A DNA stretch of 64,000 bases from Zarea fungicola. Its lineage: Eukaryota; Ascomycota; Sordariomycetes; Hypocreales; Cordycipitaceae. The first letter of the stretch is position 1, and the number at the start of each line of letters is the position of its first letter. Below the pieces are notes generated by a model. It did no database searches. It had not been told where the DNA came from and was given only the letters and a program-made list of their open reading frames with translations. This document shows positions 34,026 through 44,574 of this stretch, one piece after another. Location: NCBI GenBank assembly GCA_900169235.1, contig FWCC01000244.1:1-64000 (forward strand), given 5' to 3'. The position numbers were made by a program, and so were the translations under genes.

Positions 34026-37000
34026 TAGCGGAAGTATCCTTCCGAAAGAAAACATTGCTACCCAGTGCTAACGAAACAGACAACTAATAGTAAATCGCAA
34101 CGGGGGTTAGTTGGTGAAGAGCACGCATTGCCAGCGAGCAACTGCGGCAACGCAGCACGTATATTGTGCCCGCGAAATTCAGTCTGTTGGAAATCGCGCA
34201 AAACTTCTAAATACTAGTAGCCAAGACAAGATATTGGAATGGAGCTTGTAACTGGCAAATGTCACACTTGTAGGCCTGTCCTGATTGCGGTCATATCGCT
34301 GCCCCGCATGTCATATTCAAGCCGCCAAAGACAGGAGTTGCTTCAAGAAAAGCCTAAAAGTTGTATAGTTAGTGCACTGGTGGCGTTTCCGCGGTCTCCG
34401 CGGCTTCGCCAGCGGGTTTAGGCAAAATTAGCGTCGCTTACACTGGGGCATGCGTTGAGCTTAATGGACAAAGAGCCAGGCCCTTTTCTCGGTGTGGCGG
34501 CATCAACTTCCATATTGGGAGAAGTTGTGAGGAAGCTAGTGACCTATCTGCAATTGTACTGAGCACACCGATAACAAGTGTCCGACTCTGGCTGCATGGC
34601 TTCTTGCAGCCAGGGTGCAGTCATTGCGTCACGAAAGTGCTGCATAGCGCTGCGCTCTGCTATGGTGTTGCTAGCGGAACGTCCGACTTTCTTACGTTTC
34701 TGGTAAGATACTTAATTTATGGTTAATCTTTTTCTACTCTAGAGAGGTCTAAAGATTGCTAGTACCAATATAGTCTATGTGGTAGCAGGGACTATGTAGC
34801 CAGCACATAGCAGTGTCCTCATTGCTGGCTCATTGCCCAATTCATGGACGGGTAGAGGCGTTGAAACTGTATTTCAACTCTTGACCATAACTGAGAACTT
34901 GTACTAGAACTAGATCATGAAATTCATGTAGCTCCTGCCGCAATATACCGCAATGCCAACAGGTTGCCGTCGTTTCTGCTCTTCTATGCACAGAGAGGAG
35001 CTACGATCCAGTCTTTTTGGAATTTCAACTTGTAATAATAGTAGATGGAATGCAACTATCCAGTTGAACTTTCGTAGTTAAGTAATAGGCTGCCTCTGCC
35101 TGGCAAGTTTAATGCATTCACCACAATTCAATAATACTTTAAGTACCTCGAATTAGAGTCTGCTCCGGCATTCTCTTCTATATTCCCTCTTCAAACCGGT
35201 TACACCGCTGCCAAATCCGACAAGGGCACCACTGGAACAACACCGAATCCCCAAAAAGAGCAAGAATTAAACCCGCCAGCAGACTGTTGATTACGGACTG
35301 CGTCAGGGGGAAAATGCCACCATTCCAAATAAGTCGCTGCTTAATGGAAAACTGGTTACTTTGTGCTTGTAAAGCGTTTTAGATGGCCGAGGCGAAGAGA
35401 AACATGTGTAGGGATCGGTAGAAAAACCGAGAGACAAGGGCCGCAATAACTTGGTCGTCTAACTTTGATAGCTCCAGAGACGCGTAAATACTGGCCATTA
35501 TCGGCATATATAGAGGCTAGACTTGTTAAAGAGAAAATAGAAGATCGGCTTTCTATCCGCACCAAAAGGAGGGACTGTATATTTACTACGCTCGGCGGTC
35601 ATGGCCAGTTTTAGAGACTATGAGGTAGCAAAAGCCTTTAACAGCTACCCTAGCTATGTTTTAGTGCTGCATTGCATAACTCAGTGAGTGTGCCTAATGA
35701 CCGTATATTATTAAGTATGGTAGTATTTAAACGACACTGGGGGAATGATGCCGAGCCATATGACCCGAAGCTAAGCGGGATTGATGCCTCAGAAAGGGAG
35801 AGTCTGGGGCTCGAGGAGCTGCACATCGCCAAGTGTACGAATGGAAATGAGTAATCTTTTGAACCAGCACTTGCGACAATCATGGCGGATGTTACGAATT
35901 GTCCCCGACGGCCAGAAGCCATTGTTCGGTGCTTGGCGGTATTGCGGCGGGCTTTGGAAGACTTCGCCGCCGTCATTGTCCATCGTAAGCAGGCGGATCA
36001 TCAATTTTCTAAATACGGAACTAGAAAAAATTGTACATACCCATCGCATACAACATTGAGTTATGCGTCAGATACATGAGGCCAAGCAACTCATCTGTCA
36101 TCCTTATAATCTTTTGCAAGCTATTGGTCAGCAATAACCCTAATTTAAGCTGGCCAACCGAACTAACCTAAGCAGCTGGAAACATGGAGAGCAGACCGTA
36201 CAATGCCCCCTTGAAGGAATCTTGGCGTTGTACCTTGTGGACTTCTGGTAGACCAATTAAAGCCTAAGAAACTAGGATGTAACTAGTTAGAAAATGAACA
36301 AGGGTTATACTATGGTCTAGAAAGTCACCTTACATCTCTGTGAACATCCTGACTTTAAAAGCCTAAATCTCTAGGCTTATTATCAACAATAATACCTGAA
36401 AAAGGAGGCAGCTATATCAATTTTTGACAGGGAAATAAGATATCTGATTGGAAACTTGGTAGAGTATCTATATTTAATCTAGATTGGCCTTTTTCCTGGT
36501 CTTTATTCGACTAAACTTTGACTCCGCTAGGTATCGCGCCAACATTATTTCAAAGGGGGGCATTGTAAACCATATCCCCAATTGTTTTCTGGAATATTGC
36601 ATGAATTACGGAGTATGTTGCCTTTAACTTCTGCACTACTCTTGTTGTCGGCGTGGCGGCGTCGCGGGGTTACTGCGGACATTTTTAAGCCCCCAAACTA
36701 CTTGTTCCTCCTGCTCCATCAAACCGTCATCACTAATGAAAACGCCTCAGAAAATACCAATTTAATGTAAGTTCTATTATAGTGCTTGTTTTCCAGATAG
36801 AGAGTATGGCATAATCCATACACAGGTTAAACCTTGCATCCATGCTCAAACGTTTTCATTTGCCTGATTGGTTCTATTTAATTTCTACTGTTGTCTCTAG
36901 TGCCAATTTGACTGAGAAGCCAGCATTCACCAGCTTCTAATTGACTGGACTATTTATGTGTAATCCATAGCTAAAGGACTCAACAAACATTAGCTGTGGC

Positions 37001-37182
37001 TATAATACCCTCCTTGTCCATGTATGAACTCACTAGTGCAAAAGGTCTACATATATACTGGCGAGGAGTAAAGTATGAGACTATTTCCCAATGCCTAGAG
37101 CTTTCTAGTATTTACCATATAAATGTGTCCTTCATCTGCGTATTCTTAGGAACAATAGCTCCATCTCTCGGCATTTTAACTA

Positions 37183-37305
37183 AATTATGGTTAATGAATA
37201 TTTTCTTCCACGTAAAAATGAGAACAAGGCCGCCTTACTAGTCGCAACTGGAGACGTCACAACAACTGCCGCGAAGGCAGAGACAATGGCAAGAGCAGCA
37301 TTCAT
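37183..37305 (-). CDS. Possible small secreted peptide (weak)
   Basis: A 40-residue minus-strand frame starting MNAALAIVSAFAAVVV then TSPVATSKAAL. The start looks like a signal peptide: short N-region, about 15 hydrophobic residues and a possible TSPVAT cleavage zone. A GTAAGG donor occurs right after the VAT codons, with a possible acceptor TTTAG at the end of this frame; splicing there would continue with IKMPRDGAIV and stop about 20 codons later. It lies 680 bases upstream of and divergent from the UstYa-like gene. No repeated core or dibasic cleavage pattern is seen, so I do not call it a RiPP precursor. It may be a relic in decayed DNA. Confidence 0.25.
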
Positions 37306-37987
37306 GTTGTATTTATAAAGCGTGTTGATCTCACGAAAGAATGATCTCTATTTTCCTGTTGACCTCTAGAAACTAAATGAGACGGGGTGATATTTCCGAC
37401 CAATTTATAGGAATAGGTCTTTTTTTGTACATCTGACTTATTGGCTCTTGGCTATTGAGCTAGCCGTCTCGCAGGCCGCATAAAGTCGCCCACATAACAC
37501 TGTTACATTTTGAACCTGCTAAACTCTACCTATACAGAGCTTGCATATATGATCGGAATTGCCAACTAGTAACTGTGTCATCTGATGTAAGACACAAGAC
37601 CGTGGCTGAAAGGATTTTCTTTTCCAGGTCTACCATGGGGAGAAAATGGGTTATCCTATGGACTACTAAAATCTCACGTAGATGTTAGACAATTATTAGC
37701 GGCTTTAGCTAGGCAAAGGCGATGAGCTGGAAGTTTTGGACCTTCAAGGTGAAATATGCGCCAGCCCCTGCAGAAGGGCTGCCGCTGGATTTTCTTCCAT
37801 GACCTATGCAATATCACGTGCTAGATTAAAGATATAATAATCCTGCAGACTAGCTTTATATCAGTAAGCTTGGAACTTTTCGCCTTAATTCGTCGATAAA
37901 GCTATTTCATTGCTTATTATTATTTGTTCCCCCTCTCTCTCATCGCTCTCCTCCAACCAGCGCCACCATTCCCCGCGATTTCAACTT

Positions 37988-39186
37988 ATGGCAGTGAATA
38001 TATTCGATATGAAGTTTAACAGATTGCAAAGCGAAGACGATGAAGAAGTGGATGAGCTAATGCCAGAGTCTCAGCTCAATGAAATGACTTGGCGTAGCGG
38101 GTTTTCACCGCGAGCGTCGAATAAAAGTCTCCCCATAATGCTTTGCCTTGCTCTACTAGTATACTCTAGCATTCTGGTATCAGTAAGCTATGTTATAGCA
38201 GATGCCAGAGCTAGAAGCCAGCGTCTTTATGGGACTCGATCGTTGTGGTGTTAGTCCAGTCTACTGCGGCCGCGAAGGTGCTCGACTTACTAACAAAGTT
38301 ACTCAAGCGCCGGTAAATGAGTACATTAGGTATAAGCCACACTCTTTTTATATGGATGAATCACATCATTCAGTCGAGTACTTCCCCGCTCATCCATCTG
38401 AGGAGACCGAGGCAGCCTGGGCCAATCTCTTTGAGAGTAAGTGGTAATTATCTCTTTATATATCACATTGCTTACTATCTGTAAATATAGAACAAAGTCT
38501 TGCTCTATCCCCCGATATTATGGATATTCTTGGACGTAGAAGCCAAGGTCTGCTACTACCAGATGGGAATTACTTTGGTACTTTTACTGTTTTTCACCAT
38601 CTACACTGCCTCGTTAGTGCCATGTACGACCAGACAAGGTTTACAAGTATAAAAATACTAAGTTGATTAATAGATGACTTTGCATCAACAGTTACATCCT
38701 GAGTATTTTGAAAAATATCAGAACGTAACTGGGAAGCAAAAAGAAAGCCAGGACTGGCATAATGGTAGGTAAACTCTATTGAGAATATAAAGCGTCTAGG
38801 ATACCAGTACGTAAGACTAACACGCTGAGTAGGGCATTGTTTCTCTATGCTAAAACAAGCTGTCATGTGCCAAGCCGATACTACACTACTAACAATGAAG
38901 TGGGATGCTAATCGAGCCCTTCCTATTGGTAATATGAGCTCTACTCACGAGTGTGTTGACTGGGATAGGCTCTCAGAGTGGTCTAACTCCCACTCCCACT
39001 CATTTAATCCCAGAGCCAAAGGATGGCTAGTCCACCCAACACTAGGTGAGAACTCCCTTTTATCAGTAATTCTTTACATTGGTGCTTATTCTCAATGCAA
39101 AAGGGCCTACATTTGACGAAAATGGTGACTGGGCAAATAATTTTGACCCTGTTCTAGGATTATTGAACGAGGGCCAGCCTGCATGA
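37988..39186 (+). CDS. UstYa-like (DUF3328) oxidase-family protein
   Basis: Predicted 299-aa membrane-anchored protein of the UstYa/DUF3328 family. Hand-spliced exons: 37988-38249, 38308-38436, 38491-38612, 38674-38764, 38833-39045, 39104-39186; every junction is GT-AG and the sum is exactly in frame. An acidic N-terminal tail is followed by one membrane span (about 48-70, LPIMLCLALLVYSSILVSV). Both HxxHC motifs that define the family are intact: HHLHC at 166-170 and HNGHC at 200-204, with spacing LHPEYF and the MCQADTT segment that normally follows. Family members catalyse oxidative cyclisation or related oxidations in fungal RiPP and other secondary-metabolite pathways. No precursor peptide, UstYb partner or tyrosinase is visible nearby, so its substrate is unknown. 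It sits intact in otherwise decayed AT-rich DNA. Confidence 0.85.
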
Positions 39187-39651
39187 AGGAACATTGTCAC
39201 AACTATCGCTGAAGAAAGCAGTCTTTTCTTCGGTAATACTGGTCTGAATAATACTGTAGTTTCCAGAGTTCTTTCCTCGACTGACCATTGGAGTACCGGC
39301 ATCTGATTAACTGAGCCATCATTTGTGCAGCGCATAAGAGGCAGCTGTTGACAGGACTCTTGGATGCTAGTATGCCAACTATTGTGCTAGTCTGCTAGAA
39401 TCGCTTCAATAGCCCAAGCCTTTTGCCCCATGGCCTAATAGCATAGACGTTCGGTACAAGGCACCAGTGACACAGTATTGGCAATATGAACACCATCGCA
39501 GAATATCCCCTAATTCAGCAATGCGGTGCAATGCGCTGTACTTGCTGTGATCATCTCGAGTCGTTGCAAAAAACAATTATGAGTTGCTATAATTAGCCCT
39601 CGGATTGAACAAAGTGACAAGCGAAAAAGCTCAAAATCGCGCAGCCACTCC
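39187..39651. other. Intergenic, right edge of accessory island
   Basis: Convergent 3' region of the UstYa-like and SGNH genes. It contains the short repeat copy D. No gene seen. Confidence 0.5.
39392..39434 (+). repeat. Short dispersed repeat, copy D
   Basis: Partner of copy C (33983-34025), same orientation, on the far side of the UstYa-like gene. Confidence 0.6.
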
Positions 39652-40590
39652 TCATGGCCGAATAATCTCATCAATCATGGCTCCAATCAATCCCGCCATC
39701 TTCCTGCCCCCTTGCACGCTCGGCTCGACCCTCTCCTCATAATCTGCCGCATCCTTCCCGTCCAGCACCTCAAACAGCGCGCACGGCTTCACAACCACCC
39801 CCGGAACCCGTATCTCCTTGGTGGCGAGCTCGTACATTTGCCGGATCCCCGCCTGCAGCTTCTCCGGGCGGCTGTTGTACCCCAGCGCCCGGAGCGCCGC
39901 GTCCGCCCAGCTCGGCGGCGCGCCCTCGCGCGCCTCGAGCGGGAAGTAAATCATGCACACGATGACGGCGCGCGGCCTGTGGTGCCCGGCGGCGGCGACC
40001 ATCTTGGCAATGTACGCCTCCGTCTGCGTCCTGAAGAGGCGGACAAAGTAGCCGAGCGCCCACGCGCGGCCGCTGCGGATGGACGAGAGCGGCGTGAGCC
40101 ACGACAGCCAGAGCATGTGCAGCACCGTCCAGACGGTGGGCCGCATGGCAATGTCGTTGCCGCCGACGGAGACGACCAGGACGTCGCGCGCGGTGATGTG
40201 GTCCCGGACAAACACGTCGTGCTCCAGGAGCGCCGCCGTGGTTGGGCCGTGGCGCTCGCGGAGCAGAGACGCCTCGACGGCCAGGTTCAGCACCGTGGCT
40301 CGCGCGCCGAGGTGGTGGTTGAGCCAGAACGCGACATCGGCCTTGGGATACGGTGTCTGCAGCGCCAGTTTGTATATTTCAGGAGGCTCGCCTGTGGGGA
40401 TGCCCGTGTTGCTACCGGGCGATGTGGACGGCAGCCAGTACTTGTTGTCCAAGGAGGAATCACCAGCGAGGTAGACGATTGGTGCGGTGGGACGCTGTGC
40501 CGTGGCGATTTTGTAGAAAGTAGTTGAGTCTTCAATTTTGTGGCCCCTGTACTCGAAGTAATACCGCGACGTATTTATTTTGGACGTCAT
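39652..40590 (-). CDS. SGNH/GDSL-type hydrolase-like protein
   Basis: Single-exon 312-aa protein. The nucleophile block is LAGDSSLDNKYW with Ser45, and the oxyanion block is VVSVGGNDIAM with Asn145. SGNH enzymes hydrolyse esters, thioesters or glycans. The final DxxH block is not obvious: the matching C-terminal stretch reads VEPSVQGGRKM, so the catalytic Asp/His pair cannot be confirmed and the protein could be a divergent family member with altered chemistry. No signal peptide. The middle of the coding region is very GC-rich in contrast to the AT-rich island immediately downstream of its stop. A long plus-strand frame across it is an antisense shadow. Confidence 0.8.
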   Translation of the reverse strand: MTSKINTSRYYFEYRGHKIEDSTTFYKIATAQRPTAPIVYLAGDSSLDNKYWLPSTSPGSNTGIPTGEPPEIYKLALQTPYPKADVAFWLNHHLGARATVLNLAVEASLLRERHGPTTAALLEHDVFVRDHITARDVLVVSVGGNDIAMRPTVWTVLHMLWLSWLTPLSSIRSGRAWALGYFVRLFRTQTEAYIAKMVAAAGHHRPRAVIVCMIYFPLEAREGAPPSWADAALRALGYNSRPEKLQAGIRQMYELATKEIRVPGVVVKPCALFEVLDGKDAADYEERVEPSVQGGRKMAGLIGAMIDEIIRP

Positions 40591-40829
40591 TTTGTCATTC
40601 CCTTTGTTGGTGTATTAGTACCATGTTGGAAAGATGTGGAAAAGGCATCTTGTTGGTGTAAGTCGCCTGAACCCGTTTCAGCTGGACTCAGCCACAAGAA
40701 TCCAGGCACCAGCCAAATGTAAACTGATATCTGTCAACTACTTTGCAGGACCAAAATTGTTCACAGTATGTGCGAAAGAAAAAGAGCCTTACATGAAATT
40801 AATAAATGCAAGAAGTTGCAAAAAGTTGC

Positions 40830-40835
40830 AAAAAA
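40830..40835 (-). terminator. Pol III T-run terminator of tRNA-Asp
   Basis: Six T residues on the minus strand about 25 bases beyond the mature tRNA 3' end, the usual RNA polymerase III stop signal. Confidence 0.6.
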
Positions 40836-40860
40836 GAAGCATCCTGAGGATGTTGGCGGT

Positions 40861-40932
40861 CTCTCCCGCCGGGAATTGAACCCGGGTCTCAAGCGTGACA
40901 AGCTTGCATACTGACCACTATACTACGGAAGA
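40861..40932 (-). tRNA. tRNA-Asp (GTC)
   Basis: 72-nt intronless cloverleaf. The acceptor stem pairs TCTTCCG with CGGGAGA (one G-T pair), with discriminator G. The anticodon stem is CAAGC/GCTTG around loop TTGTCAC, giving anticodon GTC. The T stem is CCGGG/CCCGG around TTCAATT. The A box (TAGTGGTCAGTATG region) and B box (GGTTCAATTCC) are both present. Confidence 0.97.
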
Positions 40933-41174
40933 TGTGGAACAACTGTGAATCAGATGTCGTAGTGTGGATTGGGAATCGTTCGACCAAAATAAGTATTTGA
41001 GGGATAGAGGAGCGTTGAATCAACAATTATCATTCACAGCCCGTTTAAATCATAGGTGTGGAACGACAACACAACGCAACCAGTTTATCTCTTTAATGAA
41101 TTTGTCTCATATATGCTCTGGGCCCATTTATTTCACAGCCCTTTCGTCTTCTTAGTCGTTTCTCATACCACGCT

Positions 41175-43760
41175 TTACAACTCATCATGATGCTCTTGGC
41201 CCTCTAAGTCGTCCATGGCCATAATCTTCACCACCAAACTCGTCCATCCCGTGAAATGCTGTGTGCGCTGTCCGGCGCCTGTCTCTGGGTTATACTGCTC
41301 CCATGCAAAGCCTGTCTCCTTCCAGCTGTTGTAGACAGTGGTAACGAGGTTCTTCCGTAGGCGGGTATACAGATCGCGTGCCTTTTTACTATGGGGGCCA
41401 CTCTGAATGGCAAAGTGCTGTACAATGTTAGTATTTCCTCTTGCCTATTCTTCTGTTGTTGCGCTTTCTGAAAATAAAATATCGCCAAGGGGATTAAAGG
41501 ACTTACGTGAAGCTGCTTTACAGCCAAATAGTTCATTGGCATCCAAATGGGGCTACGCCAGTAGTTCTCTTCGGTTCCGTAAAACTCGTCCTGCTTGCTC
41601 AGACTACGAATACCATACGGGCTAAACAGATGCTCTTCATCACCCAGCAGATCCAGAATCTTGCCCAACTTGGGATCCTTGGGCTTCATCAGGCCAACCA
41701 AGAATGGCATGAGCGAAATGTAGCCCTTGTGGCAGACAAGAGTATGCTCTTCGAAATCGTCAACCGAGGCATCGCAATAGCAGCCTTCCTTCTCAGACCA
41801 GTGAAGATCGTTTAGGTTGTGTTCGATTGCCTCAAGATTCTTCTCCATGTCGGCAACATCTTCAGCAATGCCCAGCGCATCCGCAATATTGATGAGGGAC
41901 TTGGTCATCAGACCGACCCAGGAAAGTAAATCGACGTGCAACTCGGCAGGGGAAGGGGGGCTAGGGCGTGGGTAGTCATCAAGACCACTGGTCAAGCAGT
42001 GTGTCTCGGTGCGGCCACGCCAGCGATAGGCCTCACGGCTGGAATAGGCTGTGCGGTCATACGTCTTGACGTCGCCACGCTGGGTACGGCGGAACCACTG
42101 GTATTGGCGTTGCAGGAGTGGGTAGATTTTTCGAAGATAAGCCTCACCCAGTTCGGGATTCTTGAGGTGCGCGTCGTGTAGGTCATCTTCCTTGCTCAGT
42201 GTCTCCTTCTTTGCCTTGGGAGAGCCATTGCTCTTGCGAAGTTGCTCCATGAAATCCTCAATGACGAGGAAAAGAGTTGGCGGGTTTGCGTAGTGGGGGT
42301 ATTGTACCTGAAATTCCGCCGGCACCTTGGTGCGGGCTTCGTCTCCGAGAATCTGCTCGCGTGGGATCCATCCATCCTCATCCATTGTGTTATACCAGCT
42401 TTGGATAACGTCCAAAGACAAATCCATGTCCCAGTCTGAGATGGGCATGAGATGGAAGCCCTCATCCCAGAGGAAGCCTCGCGGGAAGAAAGGACGGGAG
42501 GGCACGCTGGTAAATAGCTCATAAGGACCTTCGGCCCTGGCTTGCTGGCGGGCTCTGGCCTCTGCTGCACCCTCCCAGAAACCCTCATCCTCCTCGGCAT
42601 ACTCGTCGGCATTCGAGCGGTCGATGATCTGATGTCCGTGAAAGTATCCAACGCCGCCGAGCAGATTTGAAAACATGCTCTTACCAAACTGCAAGTACTT
42701 GTTGTCATTAAACGGGGCCTTGAAGTCAAAGATTTTAGAGAATCGTTGGCCGAAAAGCTCGGAAGTCTGCTTAATCTCTCGTGTGACATCAGTTGTTGTC
42801 ATTGCCTTGCCAGCCGAGGCGGAAGAGAAGATGACGTCAAACTCGAATTCGCCTTGAAAGTTCTTCTGCACAACATGGGCATTGCCGGCTCCGGGGTTGT
42901 TGGCAATGCGGTATACTTGCCATGGAGGCGGAGGGTTCGTCTCATCAAACGTTTCCTGTACTTCTCGCGCTGCCTGTTGCAGGAGCGTAAAAACGGCGGC
43001 CTTGGTCTGCCACACCTCGCGCTCGGGAAGCTGCAGGCTATGTACAAGCGTATTCTCTGGCTTGCGCGTGTCGGAGAGTGGATGATCGGAGCTAGGTTTC
43101 TCACCCTTGCCCTTGGTCACAACCAGGGTGTAATCGCCCAGCGATTTGGAGGTACCTCGGAGTTTAACGTCACCAAGAAAGCCAAACTCGGTGGGTTCAG
43201 TCTCAACCTCGAGGTCACCGGGACCGTCCTGACCAATGTAGTAGTAAAGCATGGTATTGATATCTTTGGGGGCTCCCTCTCGAGGCACACCCTTGATGCG
43301 TGCTGCCCAGCTGCCACCGTGGTCACCGCCAGGCACCTTGACAAAAGAGGTTGTGATGTCGATCGAGTTGCCCTTGTCGTGTATGGATTGAATGCCGCCG
43401 TGGCGAGCGTCGTACTCGTCCCATCCGTAGCCGTGAATGTCTTCGCCCTGCTCACAGGTATAGCGGAAGCCTAAGTGGAAAGAAGTCAGCATCTGGCGGT
43501 CGCCTACCGTTTCGCTTGCGACAGTACATACCGTGCTGTACCTCGGGGTAATCATCGACCTTGGACCACATCAACCCGGTCCATAGACCCTCTGGTGCTC
43601 TGGGCCGAACGCCAAAGTAGACATTTGGCTTGTATGGTCCCCATAGCAGGCTTTGGTTGTTTTGGCGACCAATTTCTGCTGTAAGGATAGATTCGCCTTC
43701 TGCCTTGGTAGCGGTGATGGCAAACGCTGCCACGGTAGCCCAGTGGGCGAGTCGCGCCAT
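41175..43760 (-). CDS. CWH41: ER mannosyl-oligosaccharide glucosidase I (GH63)
   Basis: Predicted 811-aa glucosidase I, which removes the outermost alpha-1,2-glucose from Glc3Man9GlcNAc2 on nascent glycoproteins in the ER. Exons 43760-43532, 43470-41507, 41417-41175. The N-terminal hydrophobic stretch (MARLAHWATVAAFAI) is a signal peptide or anchor. The GH63 landmarks include LLWGPYKPNVYFGVRPR near the N-terminus, SRPFFPRGFLWDEGFHL, SDWDMDLSLDVIQSW, ENYWRSPIWMPMNYL and the C-terminal HFTGWTSLVVKIM. The protein ends in HDEL, a classical ER-retrieval signal; many glucosidases I are instead retained as type II membrane proteins. Start: ATG 43760; a GTG-started extension upstream is not needed. 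Upstream of it a divergent gene begins 800 bases away. Confidence 0.95.
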
Positions 43761-44574
43761 CGTGACGGGGAAAATGTGCACTCCGAGGGTCCAGTATTAA
43801 CCCGTATCCGCAGATGAGTATATGGCAGTCGTATGGCGTCAATTGTTCATAAGGTCATGGATTGCAACAAGAGCGCTGCGATTGCCGTCGTGGACACGGT
43901 GTAGTTAATTGGGGAGACGCGAGGCTCTTTGTGGATTAGAGCTCCCCCGCATGGAAAAGGGCGCTGCCTGTGCCTGTTTTAGTGGAGAGCGCCACTAACG
44001 GTAAGTAGTTAGCGGTGCCTTGTAGGGGCCATGAGCACTGTAGCGCAGTCAGTACCCTACACTGTCGTCCTTGGGCAAGTAAGGTTGGCCAACTCGGCAA
44101 TTTTTGCAAGCCTTGATTAAAATTATTAAATTATTAAACGGGTAGTAATAGAAACATGGTTATCGATGCTTTATTCGTTTTAAAATCTAGATTTGCGGCA
44201 GGATGTGACTTCTTGCGATTACACTTTAATCCGCCGCAAATTGATTGTCAGGTTTGCTGAGGTTGACAGAGGTGAAAGGGACAGGCCTGGTTGCCGTGTC
44301 CAAATTAATTTGAAGAATTTCAATACCTGACTACGGCCTACTGGGTACCTAGTAAATGAACCCACGTCGACCAGCTCTCACTGTATATTTATATCCGGTT
44401 CGGCCAGGAGACATCCTGCCATCGTCTACTTGGGCAAGACGTGAGTGGAAGGCTCAAGTCAACTGCTGGCAGAGGCAACACCTGATCCGGCTTTGCCATA
44501 ATGCAATTCTTTTGGTAACAGAATGATCCATTTACATCAAATTAAATTTCCATACAGACTGATCAAATGTCAAC
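43761..44574. other. Divergent promoter region
   Basis: 814 bases between the glucosidase start and the hypothetical gene start. AT-rich at 44095-44175. No gene seen. Confidence 0.5.

Larger units (their letters stand above)
32929..37987. other. 5-kb gene-poor, AT-rich decayed region
   Basis: No intact gene beyond one weak small ORF (see 37183-37305). Frames are short and scattered. The sequence is rich in TA-containing words (CTAGCTAT, TATATAG) and stop codons, as expected of old mobile DNA that has undergone repeat-induced mutation. Two recognisable repeats lie within it (33515-33698 and 33983-34025). A possible decayed coding fragment on the minus strand at 35790-36050 could not be assigned to a family. 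Confidence 0.55.

Noticed and set aside
35789..36049. Minus-strand 86-codon frame as a gene
   Set aside because: No family resemblance, overlapping frames on both strands and an AT-rich decayed setting.
37183..37305. RiPP precursor peptide for the UstYa-like protein
   Set aside because: There is no repeated core flanked by Lys-Arg sites and the frame is too short; kept only as a weak small ORF.
38190..38640. UstYa-like gene as a frameshifted pseudogene
   Set aside because: Apparent frame changes are all explained by GT-AG introns, and the resulting HxxHC spacing matches the family.
39712..40527. 271-codon plus-strand frame across the SGNH gene
   Set aside because: Antisense shadow, Arg/His-rich; the minus strand holds GDS and GGND blocks.
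42746..43474. 242-codon plus-strand frame
   Set aside because: Antisense to the glucosidase I coding exon.
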